Assembly: GCA_030123605.1 (NCBI GenBank)
Contig: CP126123.1
Coordinates: forward strand, 1,116,001-1,180,000
DNA: 64,000 bases
Source of the DNA: Nitrospira sp.
GTDB taxonomy: Bacteria > Nitrospirota > Nitrospiria > Nitrospirales > Nitrospiraceae
Direction of reading: 5' to 3'
Below the pieces are notes generated by a model. That model searched no databases and was not told where the DNA came from. It saw nothing but the letters and a program-made list of their open reading frames with translations. Both the position numbers and the translations under genes were made by a program. This document shows positions 32,439-41,442 of the stretch, piece by piece (position 1 is the first letter of the stretch; each line of letters opens with the position of its first letter).

Positions 32439-33212
32439 TCAGACCTCACGACGTTGCAGGTGCAGAGCCACGCCGATACAGCCCATCGAGAGCACCAACA
32501 GCAGTGCGGATAGGGCGTTGATCTCGGGCGTGACGCCGGATTTGATCATCGAATAGACCTTCAGCGGCAAGGTCGTCGCCCCAGGGCCGGCAGTAAAGAA
32601 GGTCACCAGAAAATCGTCCAGCGACACGGTGAAGGCCACCAGGATCGCACCCCACAGAGCCGGCCGCAGCAATGGCAGCGTGACGTAACGAAACACCTGC
32701 CAGGAATCGGCACCCAGATCCGCCGCCGCCTCACGCAACGCCGGATCGAGTTTGCGCAACCTCGTGCGGAGCATGATCGTCACGAGCGGAATATTGAACA
32801 CAATGTGACCGAGGATGACCGTCATGAGCCCGAGCGGCATGGTGAGCGACACGAAGAACAACATCAGCGCCACCCCCATCATCACTTCCGGGATCACGAG
32901 CGGCAACACCAGACCGCCTTCGATGGCCCGTTGCCTGCGACGCGGCATCCGTTCCATGCCGAGCGCGAGCAGCCCGCCCAGGCAGACGGCTCCGAGGGTG
33001 GAAACCACCGCAATGAGCAGGCTGTTCGCGGTAGCGGCCAGCAGCGCCTCGTCGTGCAAGAGGGCCGCGTACCATTTGAACGTCACCCCACTCCAGCTCA
33101 TCGACAGGTGGGCGGCATTGAACGAATACAGCACCAACACGAAGATCGGCCCATAGAGAAACAACATCACCGTGGCGCTGACTGCATTCAGGCTTGCCGA
33201 TCCGCGCCTCAT
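32439..33212 (-). CDS. potC: Polyamine ABC transporter permease (PotC type)
   Basis: The 257-residue protein has six predicted membrane helices, beginning ATVMLFLYGPIFVLVLYSFN. It carries the permease EAA-type loop LREAAADLGADSWQVFRYVT, which contacts the ATPase. The segment VSLDDFLVTFFTAGPGATTL with TLPLKVYSMIKSGVTPEINA is characteristic of PotC. It overlaps potB by 4 bases and is followed immediately by potD. Confidence 0.93.
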   Translation of the reverse strand: MRRGSASLNAVSATVMLFLYGPIFVLVLYSFNAAHLSMSWSGVTFKWYAALLHDEALLAATANSLLIAVVSTLGAVCLGGLLALGMERMPRRRQRAIEGGLVLPLVIPEVMMGVALMLFFVSLTMPLGLMTVILGHIVFNIPLVTIMLRTRLRKLDPALREAAADLGADSWQVFRYVTLPLLRPALWGAILVAFTVSLDDFLVTFFTAGPGATTLPLKVYSMIKSGVTPEINALSALLLVLSMGCIGVALHLQRREV

Positions 33213-34099
33213 CGCCCCTCCGACGGTCCGTCGGCACGAGAGGCCTGGCGGTAATACAGAACCACCGCCGCCATGACCACCGCCATCAAGACAAACGAGA
33301 CCGCCGATCCCAACGGCCAGTCCCGAACCACAAGGTATTCATGTTGGATGAGATTGCCGATCATCATGCTTCTGGCCCCGCCCAGCAGATCCGGCGTGAT
33401 GAACGAACCGACCGACGGAATGAACACCAGTATGCACCCCCCGACGATACCGGGCTTGGTGAGAGGAAGGACCACCCTGGTGAAGACCGCCCAGCGCGAG
33501 GCATATAGATCCCAAGCCGCCTCCACCAGCAACGGGTCCAGCCGTTCGACCGCCACATAGAGCGGCAAAACCATGAAGGGCAGATAGCCGTAAACCAATC
33601 CGATCACGACGGCCGTCGGCGTATAGAGCAATTCCAACGGCCTATCCACCACCCCGAGTGTCGTCAAGAACCGGTTGATGAGCCCCTCCTGACGCAGCAG
33701 GATCATCCAGGCATACGTCCGCACAAGGAAATTCGTCCAGAAGGGTAACATGACGAGGAGCAGCAGGAACGGTTGCAGGCGGGCGGGACTGCGGGCAATC
33801 GCATAGGCGAGCGGAAAACCCACAACGAAACAGATGACCGTGGTCAGACCGGCATACCATATCGACTGGCCGAGAATCTTGCCGTACAGTGGGTGCAGCA
33901 GGTCGAGATAGTTTGCGACGGTGAATTCCCACAGGATGCCGCCATAGATGCCGCGCGACGCGAAGCTGATCGCGAACACCAGCCCGAGCGGCACCAGAAA
34001 GAACAGGGCCATCCAGACCAGGCCCGGAACCGTCAGCCAACAGGAAAGGCAGGAGGAGCGAGACATCTCGTGGCTGAGAGGCGGTTCCTGGATCTGCAT
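33209..34099 (-). CDS. potB: Polyamine ABC transporter permease (PotB type)
   Basis: The start is set at ATG 34099, two bases after the potA stop; a longer frame overlaps potA. The 296-residue product has six membrane helices (the first is VPGLVWMALFFLVPLGLVFA). It has the permease loop LVEAAWDLYASRWAVFTRVV and a typical PotB end, GSFITPDLLGGARSMMIGNL. It pairs with PotC in the inner membrane. Confidence 0.93.
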   Translation of the reverse strand: MQIQEPPLSHEMSRSSCLSCWLTVPGLVWMALFFLVPLGLVFAISFASRGIYGGILWEFTVANYLDLLHPLYGKILGQSIWYAGLTTVICFVVGFPLAYAIARSPARLQPFLLLLVMLPFWTNFLVRTYAWMILLRQEGLINRFLTTLGVVDRPLELLYTPTAVVIGLVYGYLPFMVLPLYVAVERLDPLLVEAAWDLYASRWAVFTRVVLPLTKPGIVGGCILVFIPSVGSFITPDLLGGARSMMIGNLIQHEYLVVRDWPLGSAVSFVLMAVVMAAVVLYYRQASRADGPSEGR

Positions 34100-34101
34100 G
34101 G

Positions 34102-35238
34102 TCACTCGAAGAACAGTCGTCCGTCGGATGTGGACCAGTGGAGAAAGACAGGCTCTCCCGGCGCGAAGGATTGCCGAGATATCCCCGGTCTCACCCTGGT
34201 TTCCCATAGGCGATCGTGGACGACTCGAACCAGATATTTCATCTCGCTCCCGACGAAAAACGCTTTTTCGATCCGGCCGGAGAGCACCGGATCGGACGTC
34301 GCCGGGCGCTCGCGCGCCATCCGAAGCTGCTCAGGACGAAGAGACAAGGTCGCCGGGCGACCGGCCTGGCCACCCGAATCGGTGCGGACCAAGACCGGCG
34401 ATTGCCCATCGCCGGTCGGGTGAAAGAGGCGTTCCTCCCCCACCGGATCACCGACCCTGCCGGGAAGTTCGTTCGAGATCCCGAGGAATCGCGACACGAA
34501 CAGGTTGCTGGGCCGTTCATAGACCTCGCGCGGACTGCCGACCTGCCACAGACGCCCCTGATGCATCACGGCGATCCGATCCGACATCACCATCGCCTCT
34601 TCTTGATGGTGCGTGACGCAAACACAGGTCAACCCCGCCTGCTCCTGAATGGATTTCAACTCGACCTGCATTTCCTGGCGCAGCTGCTGGTCCAGCGCCG
34701 CCAACGGTTCGTCGAGCAAGACCACGGCCGGCTTATTCACCAGAGCGCGCGCCAACGCCACCCGTTGTTGTTCGCCGCCGGACAATTGCGCCGGCATCCG
34801 CGCTTCCTTGCCGAGCAACTTGACCATGGTCAAGGCCAGGCGCACCTGTTCCTGGATGGTGGGTGTGGAGACGCGGCGCATCTTTAAGCCGAAGGCGACG
34901 TTCTCGAACACGGTCAAATGGGGAAACAGCGCATAGGATTGAAACACCAAATTCACGGGCCGGCGATTGGGCGGTATTCCGACCATCGATTGCCCGTCGA
35001 TCAGTACCTCGCCTTCGTTCGGGTCTTCGAATCCGGCCAGCATGCGGAGCACCGAGGTTTTCCCCGCACCGCTCGGACCGAGGATGGAGAAAAACTCGCC
35101 CCGGTGAACCTGGAAACTGACTCGATCGACGGCCGTGACCCGACCGTGACGGCGCAGGATCCCGCGGACATCGATCGTCGGAGGGGAAGAAAGCGATTCA
35201 TCGGAACGACAGGAGGGCGGAATGGGCGACATCGCCAT
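34102..35238 (-). CDS. potA: Polyamine ABC transporter ATPase (PotA type)
   Basis: The 378-residue ATPase has Walker A GPSGAGKTSVLRML, Q-loop VFQSYALFPHLTVFENV, signature LSGGEQQRVALARALV, Walker B VVLLDEPLAALD and the switch His region CVCVTHHQEEAM. A C-terminal TOBE-type regulatory domain (residues 260-378) includes LSLRPEQLRMARE. It powers PotB/PotC and is the first gene of the operon. About 20 extra hydrophilic residues precede the domain (start to SPPTIDVRGI). Confidence 0.94.
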   Translation of the reverse strand: MAMSPIPPSCRSDESLSSPPTIDVRGILRRHGRVTAVDRVSFQVHRGEFFSILGPSGAGKTSVLRMLAGFEDPNEGEVLIDGQSMVGIPPNRRPVNLVFQSYALFPHLTVFENVAFGLKMRRVSTPTIQEQVRLALTMVKLLGKEARMPAQLSGGEQQRVALARALVNKPAVVLLDEPLAALDQQLRQEMQVELKSIQEQAGLTCVCVTHHQEEAMVMSDRIAVMHQGRLWQVGSPREVYERPSNLFVSRFLGISNELPGRVGDPVGEERLFHPTGDGQSPVLVRTDSGGQAGRPATLSLRPEQLRMARERPATSDPVLSGRIEKAFFVGSEMKYLVRVVHDRLWETRVRPGISRQSFAPGEPVFLHWSTSDGRLFFE

Positions 35239-35277
35239 TGAGGCTGGGATTCAGGTCGGAAAACCGCCGGACAAGGA

Positions 35278-35556
35278 TCAACGCTCCAAGCCGACTTTGG
35301 AACTGACATCACGCAGGTGTTTGCGCACCCGCACCCGATGCTCGTGCTTCCGCAACAGTTCCCGGCGAATCACGTCACGATCTTCCGCCACGATCCGCAC
35401 CAGGCGATCGTTGTCTTCGGCATGGTTGCGTACAAGCTCGGACAGGCGCTGCACTTGTCGCTCCAACCGTTCGAGCCGCCACACCATCTCCTTCATCGGA
35501 TTGGCGGCCGCCGATCCGGGCTTGATGACCTCCGGCAGGGTATTCTGTTTTTTCAT
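35278..35556 (-). CDS. Small coiled-coil hypothetical protein
   Basis: The start is ATG 35556 with GAAGGAGCGGAC upstream; the longer open frame lacks a ribosome site. The 92-residue product has one long predicted helix with heptad-like spacing (PMKEMVWRLERLERQVQRLS, then ELVRNHAEDNDRLVRIVAED) and a basic end. It is probably a coiled-coil dimer. The gene is divergent from glgC, 153 bases away, and lies 39 bases upstream of potA on the same strand. Confidence 0.65.
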   Translation of the reverse strand: MKKQNTLPEVIKPGSAAANPMKEMVWRLERLERQVQRLSELVRNHAEDNDRLVRIVAEDRDVIRRELLRKHEHRVRVRKHLRDVSSKVGLER

Positions 35557-35709
35557 GTCCGCTCCTTCAGAAGTGCACAGAAGTGCAGAGGTGCATCCGA
35601 CGGCTGTGGCAAACGTGCGCCGAGTCGTAGTATCGTCCGAGTCGAAGGTGAAGTCAATCATTCTGCGTCCTTTCTATTCGTCCCTCGTCCTGTTACAATC
35701 GGCTCGTCT

Positions 35710-36948
35710 ATGGCCAAGATTTTCACCATGGTTCTCGCCGGCGGCAAAGGCGAGCGTCTGCACCCTCTCACGGACCAGCGTGCGAAACCGGCAGTCCCGT
35801 TCGGCGGAAAATATCGCATCATCGACTTTACCCTCAGCAACTGCTTGAACTCCGGCCTGCGCCGGATCGCCGTCCTGATCCAGTACAAGTCCCATTCGCT
35901 CGACCGCCATATCCGAACGGGTTGGAACATTCTCAATCCCGAGGTGGGTGAATACATCGTCTCCATCCCGCCGCAGCAACGCATCAGCGAGGACTGGTAT
36001 CGGGGTACCGCCGACGCGGTCTTTCAGAATCTGTTCCTGCTCGACAACGACCAGCCGGAATTCCTACTGGTCCTGGCCGGCGACCACATCTACAAGATGA
36101 ATTACGCCGACATGTACAACCTCCTGTTGGAGAAGCAGGCGGATGCGGTCGTCGGCGCAATCGAAACTCCGCTGGCGGATGCCAACCGGTTCGGCGTCAT
36201 CGCGGTGGATGAAGACCGGCGGATCCTGAGCTTCGACGAAAAACCGGATAAGCCGATGCACATTCCCGGCGATCCGTCGCAGGCCTTCGTTTCGATGGGC
36301 ATCTATTTATTTCGGACAGATATTGTGCGCGAGCAGCTCATCCGCGATGCCAAAGAGGGCACGAAACACGACTTCGGAAAAAACATCATTCCTCGCATGA
36401 TCAAGGAAAACCGAGTCTATGCCTTCAAGTTCCAGGACGAAAACAAAAAGGCCGTGAAATATTGGCGCGACATCGGCACGCTCGACGCCTATTGGGAAGC
36501 GAACATGGATCTGGTCGCGGTCGATCCGCTGTTCAACCTGTATGATCAAGCCTGGCCGATCCGCACGTATCAGGGACAGTTTCCTCCCGCCAAGTTCGTC
36601 TTCGCCCAGGATTTTCAAGGCGGCCGCATGGGAGTGGCGCTCGATTCCATCGTCTGTGGCGGCTGCATCATTTCCGGCGGCCGGGTGCAGAACTCGGTCC
36701 TCTCACCCCATGTCCGCGTCCACGACCATGCCGACGTGCGGGAATCCGTCGTGATGGAAAACGTGGTGATCGGCGAACAAGCCCGCATCCGACGCGCGAT
36801 CATCGACAAGGACGTCGTCATCCCGCCCAAAACCGAGATCGGCTTCGACCAAGTCGCCGACCGCCAACGGTTCAAAGTCACCGATTCCGGATTGGTCGTC
36901 ATCTCAAAGGGAATGAAACTGCATGCCGCCGTCGATTCATCCGGTTGA
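35710..36948 (+). CDS. glgC: Glucose-1-phosphate adenylyltransferase (ADP-glucose pyrophosphorylase)
   Basis: The start is ATG 35710; upstream in-frame codons are not protein-like. The 412-residue enzyme has the pyrophosphorylase signature VLAGGKGERLHPLTDQRAKP, then YRIIDFTLSNCLNSGLRRIA, WYRGTADAVFQNLFLL, LAGDHIYKMNY and FDEKPDKPMHIPGD. The C-terminal left-handed helix region has VQNSVLSPHVRVHDHADVRE. It makes ADP-glucose for glycogen synthesis. Its last 26 bases overlap the next gene. The glycogen phosphorylase gene is 16 kb away on the other strand. Confidence 0.95.
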   Translation: MAKIFTMVLAGGKGERLHPLTDQRAKPAVPFGGKYRIIDFTLSNCLNSGLRRIAVLIQYKSHSLDRHIRTGWNILNPEVGEYIVSIPPQQRISEDWYRGTADAVFQNLFLLDNDQPEFLLVLAGDHIYKMNYADMYNLLLEKQADAVVGAIETPLADANRFGVIAVDEDRRILSFDEKPDKPMHIPGDPSQAFVSMGIYLFRTDIVREQLIRDAKEGTKHDFGKNIIPRMIKENRVYAFKFQDENKKAVKYWRDIGTLDAYWEANMDLVAVDPLFNLYDQAWPIRTYQGQFPPAKFVFAQDFQGGRMGVALDSIVCGGCIISGGRVQNSVLSPHVRVHDHADVRESVVMENVVIGEQARIRRAIIDKDVVIPPKTEIGFDQVADRQRFKVTDSGLVVISKGMKLHAAVDSSG

Positions 36949-38785
36949 TCTGGTTGCGACCCTCCGCCAAAGAAACCTCACCCCTGCGATCATTTTTCTG
37001 ACCTCGAGACGGGCCTGTGACGAAGCGATGCAATCGTTCGAGCGCAGCCAGGTCACGCTCCCCAAGGTCCGGCAGGAACAAATCGCGGGGGTCCTCGATC
37101 AGGTCACCGCACAATTTCCCAGCATCGCGGAACATCCGCTCAGCGGCACGGTTCAACGCATCGGGGTCGCGGCCCACCACGCCGGCCATCTGCCTTCCTG
37201 GAAGATCGCCGTCGAAGAATTGATGCGCAGTGGCTGCCTGGACGCCGTCTTCGCCACCACGACACTCGCCGCCGGGGTTGACTTTCCGGCCCGCACGGTG
37301 GTCATCACCCAATCCAGCATCCGCAAGGCACGGGACTTTACCGATCTGACGGCCAGTGAAATCCAGCAGCTGGCTGGCCGCGCCGGCCGCCGCGGGAAGG
37401 ATCTGGTGGGATTCGCCGTCATCACGCCGTCTCCCTACATCGACCTGACCGTCCTCACGAAGGGGCTCACGGGACAACCGGAGGCGATCCACAGCCAGTT
37501 CGTCATTTCCTATCCGATGGTCTTGAACCTGCTCAAGGCCCACCCGCGTGAACAGATCCAGTCCATCCTCGCGAAGAGCTTTGCGCAGTTTCAGTTGAAC
37601 CAGCGCACCGCCGTCCTCGAAACCAAACTGGACCAATTGCGGGCCGAAATGGAACCCTTCGGACCACGGGTCTGCTCCGATTGGATTACGCAATGGCAAG
37701 TGTTCGACCATGCACGAAAACGGAAAAAGCCCAGGGGATCGATCGCTCGGCAAGAATCTCCGGACGTCGCCGCGCGCCTGCATTTCCTCACGCCGGGGCG
37801 CGTCGTCGGACTGGTGCGTGGACGCGGCATCGTCCTTCGCCAATACCGAAGTAAGGGCCAACATGCGCCGATGGTCACGCTCTTGCGGGATGGCGGCGCC
37901 CTCAGTGAATGCCCGGCCTCGATCGTCACCCAGGTGTTCGACCGCACCTATGAATGCGAGGAAACCACCGCCTATCCCTGGTGTACCGGGCAGACGCTGG
38001 ACCAGCTGACTCACCAGCTGGCGGATCTCCCGCCGCGACTGCCGATCCTGCCGATCTTGATTCATCCGGAAGAGGACATCCCGCTGGACGGTTCCATCAT
38101 TCATACGCTCGGCGACTTCCCCTGCCCCACCTGCCCATCCCGCCAAGCCTGCCAGAGGGATTTCCCGCGGGCCTCGCGTGTCCGCCAGGAGATCCACCGG
38201 CACACGAAGTCGATCCAAGCCCTCCAGACCAGCTTGTGGCACCGATTTCAAGAACGGATCGACGTGTTGGAAAAGTTCGGGTATCTCAACGCGACGGCGC
38301 ACTTGACCGCGGACGGCGAGTGGGCGAGACTGATTCGCATCGATCATTCGCTTCTGATCACGGAATTGATCCGCGCCGAGGCCTTCGGCGCGATCGATCC
38401 TCCCCTGCTCGCGGCCGTCATGGCCAGCATCGCCCACGACGATGATCGTCCAGGCTCCTTTCCACGCGGCAGCGCCGGCCTCGTCACACTGTTGTTTCAG
38501 GTCCGCAAGCTGGCGGAGAGCCTCACGCCGCACGAGGAGCCTCCGATGCTCCGGGCCGACGTGGCCGCTTTGACGGAACGGTGGGTGGCGGATCAGACGC
38601 TCACCTGGATCGGGCTGGCCCGGCTCACGACGATGGCGGAAGGCGACATGTTCCGGCTGTTCGCGCGCACGATCGAGTTTCTCTCGCAACTCAAGACCTT
38701 GAAAGACACGCACCCATCCCTCGCGGAATCGGCCGACCGAGCCATCACCGCCATGAGACGGGGCGTGCTGGAGGAACTGCCGTGA
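36923..38785 (+). CDS. Ski2-like helicase, C-terminal half (RecA2 and downstream domains) as a separate gene
   Basis: The 620-residue protein begins directly with the second RecA domain: motif IV PAIIFLTSRRACDEAMQSFE, then RIGVAAHHAGHLPSWKIAVE, motif V FATTTLAAGVDFPARTVVIT and motif VI QQLAGRAGRRGKDLVGFAV. The C-terminal 400 residues contain a four-Cys cluster (FPCPTCPSRQACQRDF) and a DSHCT-like helical end. Walker A and DExx motifs are absent; they lie in the next gene. The start ATG 36923 has AAAGGGAATGAAACTGC before it, inside glgC. The protein cannot be an ATPase alone and must act with the product of the following gene. Confidence 0.9.
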   Translation: MPPSIHPVDLVATLRQRNLTPAIIFLTSRRACDEAMQSFERSQVTLPKVRQEQIAGVLDQVTAQFPSIAEHPLSGTVQRIGVAAHHAGHLPSWKIAVEELMRSGCLDAVFATTTLAAGVDFPARTVVITQSSIRKARDFTDLTASEIQQLAGRAGRRGKDLVGFAVITPSPYIDLTVLTKGLTGQPEAIHSQFVISYPMVLNLLKAHPREQIQSILAKSFAQFQLNQRTAVLETKLDQLRAEMEPFGPRVCSDWITQWQVFDHARKRKKPRGSIARQESPDVAARLHFLTPGRVVGLVRGRGIVLRQYRSKGQHAPMVTLLRDGGALSECPASIVTQVFDRTYECEETTAYPWCTGQTLDQLTHQLADLPPRLPILPILIHPEEDIPLDGSIIHTLGDFPCPTCPSRQACQRDFPRASRVRQEIHRHTKSIQALQTSLWHRFQERIDVLEKFGYLNATAHLTADGEWARLIRIDHSLLITELIRAEAFGAIDPPLLAAVMASIAHDDDRPGSFPRGSAGLVTLLFQVRKLAESLTPHEEPPMLRADVAALTERWVADQTLTWIGLARLTTMAEGDMFRLFARTIEFLSQLKTLKDTHPSLAESADRAITAMRRGVLEELP

Positions 38786-39852
38786 CGACCGAGGAACTCG
38801 AGCAACTGTTACTCCAACAACCGGTTTCCCTCCTGCATCGGTTGGCCCGAGGGCGGATCAGCCGCCACTTCCGCTCCGGCAAACGCAAGCTCGTCGAACA
38901 GCTCTTGCGTGCAACGCCGGAGAATCGCCCGGGCCTGGAATCCGACCTGACCGCCCTTATCGAAGATCAGTCGCGCCGCCGGCCGGCACCGACCGAAAAA
39001 CTTCCCCCGCCTCCGGCGCAACCGCCAAGAGCATCTACCCACGGTGCGCCGCGCCCTCATAAAGCCGAGGAACAGGGCCATCACCACGAACCGCCCGTCT
39101 CGCTCCACGAATGGCTGTCAGGGATCGGCGTGCCTCCGGCGCAACCATTCGTGCCGGACGCCTGGCAGGTGGACGCCCTCGCGCACCTCGCCGAGACCGA
39201 CGTCGTCGTGAGCGTGCCGACGGGAAGCGGAAAGACCTATGTGGCCATCGAGGCCGCGACGCGCGCCATGCGCGAGAACCGCACCGTCATTTACACGTCA
39301 CCACTGAAGGCGCTCTCGAATACGAAATTTGCGGAATTCTCGCGCCTGTTCGGGCCTGGACAGGTGGGAATCCTCACCGGCGACCGCCGCGAAAACGCCC
39401 AGGCGCCCCTGCTCATCATGACGACGGAAATTTTACGGAATCTGCTCTACGACGCGGCCGGAGGGGAGATCGACATTCGCCTGGACACGTTGGGGCTGGT
39501 GATCATGGACGAATCGCAGTACTTGGCAGATCCGGAACGAGGCGTGGTGTGGGAGGAGACTTTGATCTTCTGTCCGTCGCAAGCCCGGCTGCTGCTCCTG
39601 TCCGCCTCCATCGGCAATCCGCAGGATATCGCCGACTGGTTGACCGCCATCCGTCCTACGCCCTGCACTCTCATCCGCCATACGAAGCGTTCCGTACCGC
39701 TTCGCGCCGGTTACCTTCACCCGAACGAAAAATTGACGCCGCTGTTTCGCACCGCCGGCATTCCCTATGGCCAGCCCCACCTGCTTCACCCCGAAGCCAA
39801 GCGGCTCTTTGCCGAGTACGAGGAAGAAACCGGACCTTCCCGCTCGCGCTGA
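38782..39852 (+). CDS. Ski2-like helicase, N-terminal half (RecA1) as a separate gene
   Basis: The start is GTG 38782, overlapping the stop of the previous gene by 4 bases. About 125 residues of helical and Pro-rich sequence precede the first RecA domain. That domain has motif I VVSVPTGSGKTYVAIEAATR, Ia YTSPLKALSNTKFAEF, Ib LLIMTTEILRNLLYD, motif II LVIMDESQYLADPERG and motif III LLLLSASIGNPQDIADW. It ends after HTKRSVPLRAGYLHP, exactly where RecA2 begins in one-piece helicases. So the normal order RecA1-RecA2 is reversed at gene level. It is followed by a convergent outer-membrane gene 24 bases away. Confidence 0.9.
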   Translation: MTTEELEQLLLQQPVSLLHRLARGRISRHFRSGKRKLVEQLLRATPENRPGLESDLTALIEDQSRRRPAPTEKLPPPPAQPPRASTHGAPRPHKAEEQGHHHEPPVSLHEWLSGIGVPPAQPFVPDAWQVDALAHLAETDVVVSVPTGSGKTYVAIEAATRAMRENRTVIYTSPLKALSNTKFAEFSRLFGPGQVGILTGDRRENAQAPLLIMTTEILRNLLYDAAGGEIDIRLDTLGLVIMDESQYLADPERGVVWEETLIFCPSQARLLLLSASIGNPQDIADWLTAIRPTPCTLIRHTKRSVPLRAGYLHPNEKLTPLFRTAGIPYGQPHLLHPEAKRLFAEYEEETGPSRSR

Positions 39853-39875
39853 GATGAGAACCCAGATCACTCGCT

Positions 39876-40910
39876 CTAAAAAATATACGTCAGCCCGACC
39901 GTGGGTCCATGCCTGAGGGTTTGGAACAGCGTCAGGGGAGCCGTCGACGACGACCCATCCGAGCCGTAGAGTTTCCACTGGTCGGCGAAGAGCACACGGT
40001 TCCAAAAGACACGGTAGCCGCCAGACAGATAGAGCCGGTCCCAAATCCGGACACGGAGGTTCACATCGGAGTTGGTCCCGATACCGAGGCCCGTCATCCG
40101 GAAGCTCGGGTCCTGGGCGAGATCGGTTCTGAGATGGTGGATGTCCTCATTGTTCAGGTAGGAGAAGAGCATCGCGACATTGGCATTGAGGCTGACGCGC
40201 GGATCGATTTTATACTCGATTTCGCCGCCGAGCCGTCCGGAAACCCAGGTCGTCGTGTTCGTAATCACCGTTTGGTTGCTGAACTGGACCGTCCCGACCG
40301 GCGCGCAACGGTAGGCCGGAATCGGAGAGGACGGCGTGGTACATTCCGCCTGCGTCACTCCCGTGGCCTCATGCCGTTCCTTCCAGTACTGGAACCCTGC
40401 GAACACCCCGAGGGTCCCTTTGTTTTCGCGGAAGGTATAGGCCGTCGCACCAAGGTCGGCACTGAGGTACCACAGGTTGTCGCCGCCGATATCGCTGAAG
40501 GTGCGTGAAAACCGCTGTGCCCCGCTGACAGTCGATCCCGCGGCCACTGCCCCCTGCGCGCTCAAAAAATCGTCGTCCGTCAAACGTCCCCCGTTGATGG
40601 TGCCGTAGCCGAACGCCCCGCGGAAGAAGATTTTGTTCTTCAGCTGCACCCGTCCGGTGATTTCGGTGACGTTGGTCCCGGTATCCTTATATTTCAGTTT
40701 GGAACTGGGATTCCCGAGATTGGGATCCAAACCGGACGCGTTGTGACTCCACACCGTTTCGCCTTGGCTGAACCAACCGGTGACCCCGACATCCACACGG
40801 GCGATCGCGGAAGACCGAGGAGCAGGTGTGACCTCGGCCGAAGCCGGTGCCGCATCGTAACAGGTCATAGCAACACAGAACAGCAACAGTAGCCATCGCA
40901 CAGCGATCAT
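39876..40910 (-). CDS. Outer-membrane beta-barrel protein
   Basis: The start is set at ATG 40910 behind GGAGGGGAGTCATGACGAC. A signal peptide (MIAVRWLLLLFCVAMTCYDA, then APASA) is followed by amphipathic strands such as SAIARVDVGVTGWFSQGETV, TEITGRVQLKNKIFFRGAFG and TVGLTYIF. The final Phe is the usual signal for outer-membrane barrel insertion. A Cys pair (AECTTPSS...YRCAPVG) lies in an external loop. The ten-strand pattern recalls omptin-like or protochlamydial OMP families, but no protease residues were identified. The function is unknown. Confidence 0.8.
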   Translation of the reverse strand: MIAVRWLLLLFCVAMTCYDAAPASAEVTPAPRSSAIARVDVGVTGWFSQGETVWSHNASGLDPNLGNPSSKLKYKDTGTNVTEITGRVQLKNKIFFRGAFGYGTINGGRLTDDDFLSAQGAVAAGSTVSGAQRFSRTFSDIGGDNLWYLSADLGATAYTFRENKGTLGVFAGFQYWKERHEATGVTQAECTTPSSPIPAYRCAPVGTVQFSNQTVITNTTTWVSGRLGGEIEYKIDPRVSLNANVAMLFSYLNNEDIHHLRTDLAQDPSFRMTGLGIGTNSDVNLRVRIWDRLYLSGGYRVFWNRVLFADQWKLYGSDGSSSTAPLTLFQTLRHGPTVGLTYIF

Positions 40911-41442
40911 GTCGTCATGACTCCCCTCCGGCCGCCGAGTCCGGTGTCGCTTAGGGCGCACAGGACTACGTATCGTATCTCGGTGATCTCGGTCGAAACA
41001 GCGCGCCCACAGATACCCTACCTGCCCATCACGGTCAACAATTTTCTCGACTCGGCTTGAGATCCACCCAAATGAACATGTGCATACATCCCTATGCGTC
41101 CCTAGGGAGATGCCTCCGTCTCCACGAACCGTATCTATTTCAGTTCTGTACAGTAGAGTGCCGACACCCTACAGTCGAAACGATTCCATCGACCTTGTTT
41201 ACGAGACTGTTTCCGGTCGATTTACGTGGGCGAAGTGAAATTTTTACTTGCCTATTTCATTTTGATCCGTTAGTTTCGCCTCTGACGTTTACCCTGCCGG
41301 GATTCTCACCGAACGCCGCTGAGCGATTCCCGACAAATAATTAAGCATAACCTCGGAACGATTTGTTGTGGCACAACAGTTGCTGGCCAACGAATGTTTC
41401 CCATTTTTCTTTTCATGAAAAACACCTAAGGGAGCACGCGCC
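40911..41442. other. Divergent intergenic region with a sigma-54 promoter
   Basis: The 532-base region separates the outer-membrane gene (minus) from the BACON-repeat gene (plus). It is AT-richer than its neighbours and carries a near-perfect -24/-12 promoter at 41369-41384, listed separately. Room exists upstream for enhancer sites, but none could be identified with confidence. No gene is seen. Confidence 0.6.
41369..41384 (+). promoter_or_regulatory. Sigma-54 (-24/-12) promoter
   Basis: The sequence TGGCACAACAGTTGCT matches the sigma-54 consensus TGGCAC-N5-TTGC[AT] in every conserved position. It lies 59 bases upstream of the ATG at 41443, leaving a 5' leader of about 45 bases. An AAGGGAGCACGCGCC ribosome site precedes the start. 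Expression should need an NtrC-type activator. Confidence 0.75.

Noticed and set aside
36899-38713. Very long open frame (about 600 codons) antisense to the helicase C-terminal gene
   Set aside because: It is Arg/Gly/Asp-rich, has no family pattern and mirrors a clear helicase gene; high GC leaves antisense frames open by chance.
36923-39852. Explaining the split helicase as one frameshifted gene
   Set aside because: The domain order is reversed between the two frames, so no frameshift can restore a normal helicase.
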